A stretch of DNA of 64,000 nt from assembly GCA_027449865.1 (NCBI GenBank), contig DAIDKV010000162.1, forward strand, positions 22,076 to 86,075, written 5' to 3'. This document shows positions 63,872 through 64,000 of the stretch, piece by piece (positions within the stretch are counted from its first letter, which is position 1; every line of letters begins with the position of its first letter). A program made the position numbers and the translations under genes. Source of the stretch: Planctomycetales bacterium. Lineage in GTDB: Bacteria > Planctomycetota > Planctomycetia > Isosphaerales > Isosphaeraceae. The notes beneath the pieces are model-generated. The model searched no databases. It was not told where the DNA came from and was given only the letters and a program-made list of their open reading frames with translations.

Positions 63872-64000
63872 TCAGCCTCGGTTTTTCGCTGCTGTGAATT
63901 CGGGCGATTTGGGTCGACGTACGAACGGATAACCGGGCCGCGTCCGCAGGTGCTCGATGAGGCGCTCATCGTCGCACAGCGACGCGGCCCGCACCTGCAG
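63872..64000 (-). CDS. C-terminal end of an unidentified protein (partial)
   Basis: The minus strand is open from the window edge for 42 codons to a TGA at 63874-63872. The translation (RAASLCDDERLIEHLRTRPG, then PFVRRPKSPEFTAAKNRG) is charged and protein-like, with a short helix and a basic end. The start lies outside the window and no family is recognised. Confidence 0.4.
   Translation of the reverse strand: MQVRAASLCDDERLIEHLRTRPGYPFVRRPKSPEFTAAKNRG

Overview
The window looks like chromosomal DNA of a GC-rich planctomycete, most likely a relative of Isosphaera/Singulisphaera (family-level guess from gene content only). Grounds: four DUF1559 proteins with type IV pilin-like N-termini, two PEP-CTERM proteins, an LEPR-XLL-type N-terminus on an exported hydrolase, giant Ser/Thr kinases with beta-propeller tails paired with ECF sigma factors, and a ThuA/cytochrome c/sugar dehydrogenase fusion. 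No tRNA, rRNA or CRISPR array was recognised.

Layout. 0-4.2 kb: nadD (cut by the window edge) diverges from priA, followed by a PEP-CTERM protein with a hairpin-rich leader and a good terminator. 4.3-12.5 kb: a four-part exported ThuA-cytochrome c-PQQ dehydrogenase fusion, a DUF1559/lipoprotein pair, a XylR-type regulator and an exported FG-GAP protein. 12.5-25.3 kb is a central-carbon block: histidine phosphatase, phosphoglucomutase and glucose-6-phosphate isomerase as one transcription unit, a large membrane-anchored TPR protein, then acetate kinase, an unknown protein, a DUF2090 aldolase-like protein and phosphoketolase. Phosphoketolase plus acetate kinase would give a short route from sugar phosphates to acetate with ATP.

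25.5-40.8 kb is signalling and surface: two ECF sigma/Ser-Thr kinase pairs, three DUF1559 proteins, two of them followed by a tiny lipoprotein, an SGNH hydrolase and a degenerate YpsA-type SLOG protein. 40.8-46.8 kb is a heavy-metal RND efflux locus (CzcA-type pump, CzcB-type adaptor with a His-rich insert, and a His-rich exported protein) without an outer-membrane channel gene. 46.8-48 kb holds repeats and an IS630 transposase remnant.

48-49.8 kb: an alpha/beta hydrolase and a small unknown. 49.8-56.5 kb is the most interesting region: MBOAT acyltransferase, two SGNH proteins, an AMP-forming ligase and an LpxL-like acyltransferase, all on the minus strand with overlapping ends. The set resembles the roles of DltB, DltD and DltA but no carrier protein is present, so it may be an envelope-decorating acylation system of a different wiring. 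57-62.6 kb: a membrane protein, an exported unknown, a GT39 glycosyltransferase, a Cys-rich exported protein with a textbook terminator, and a second PEP-CTERM protein. The last 1.3 kb contains a decayed kinase/LysM gene and the end of an unidentified minus-strand gene.
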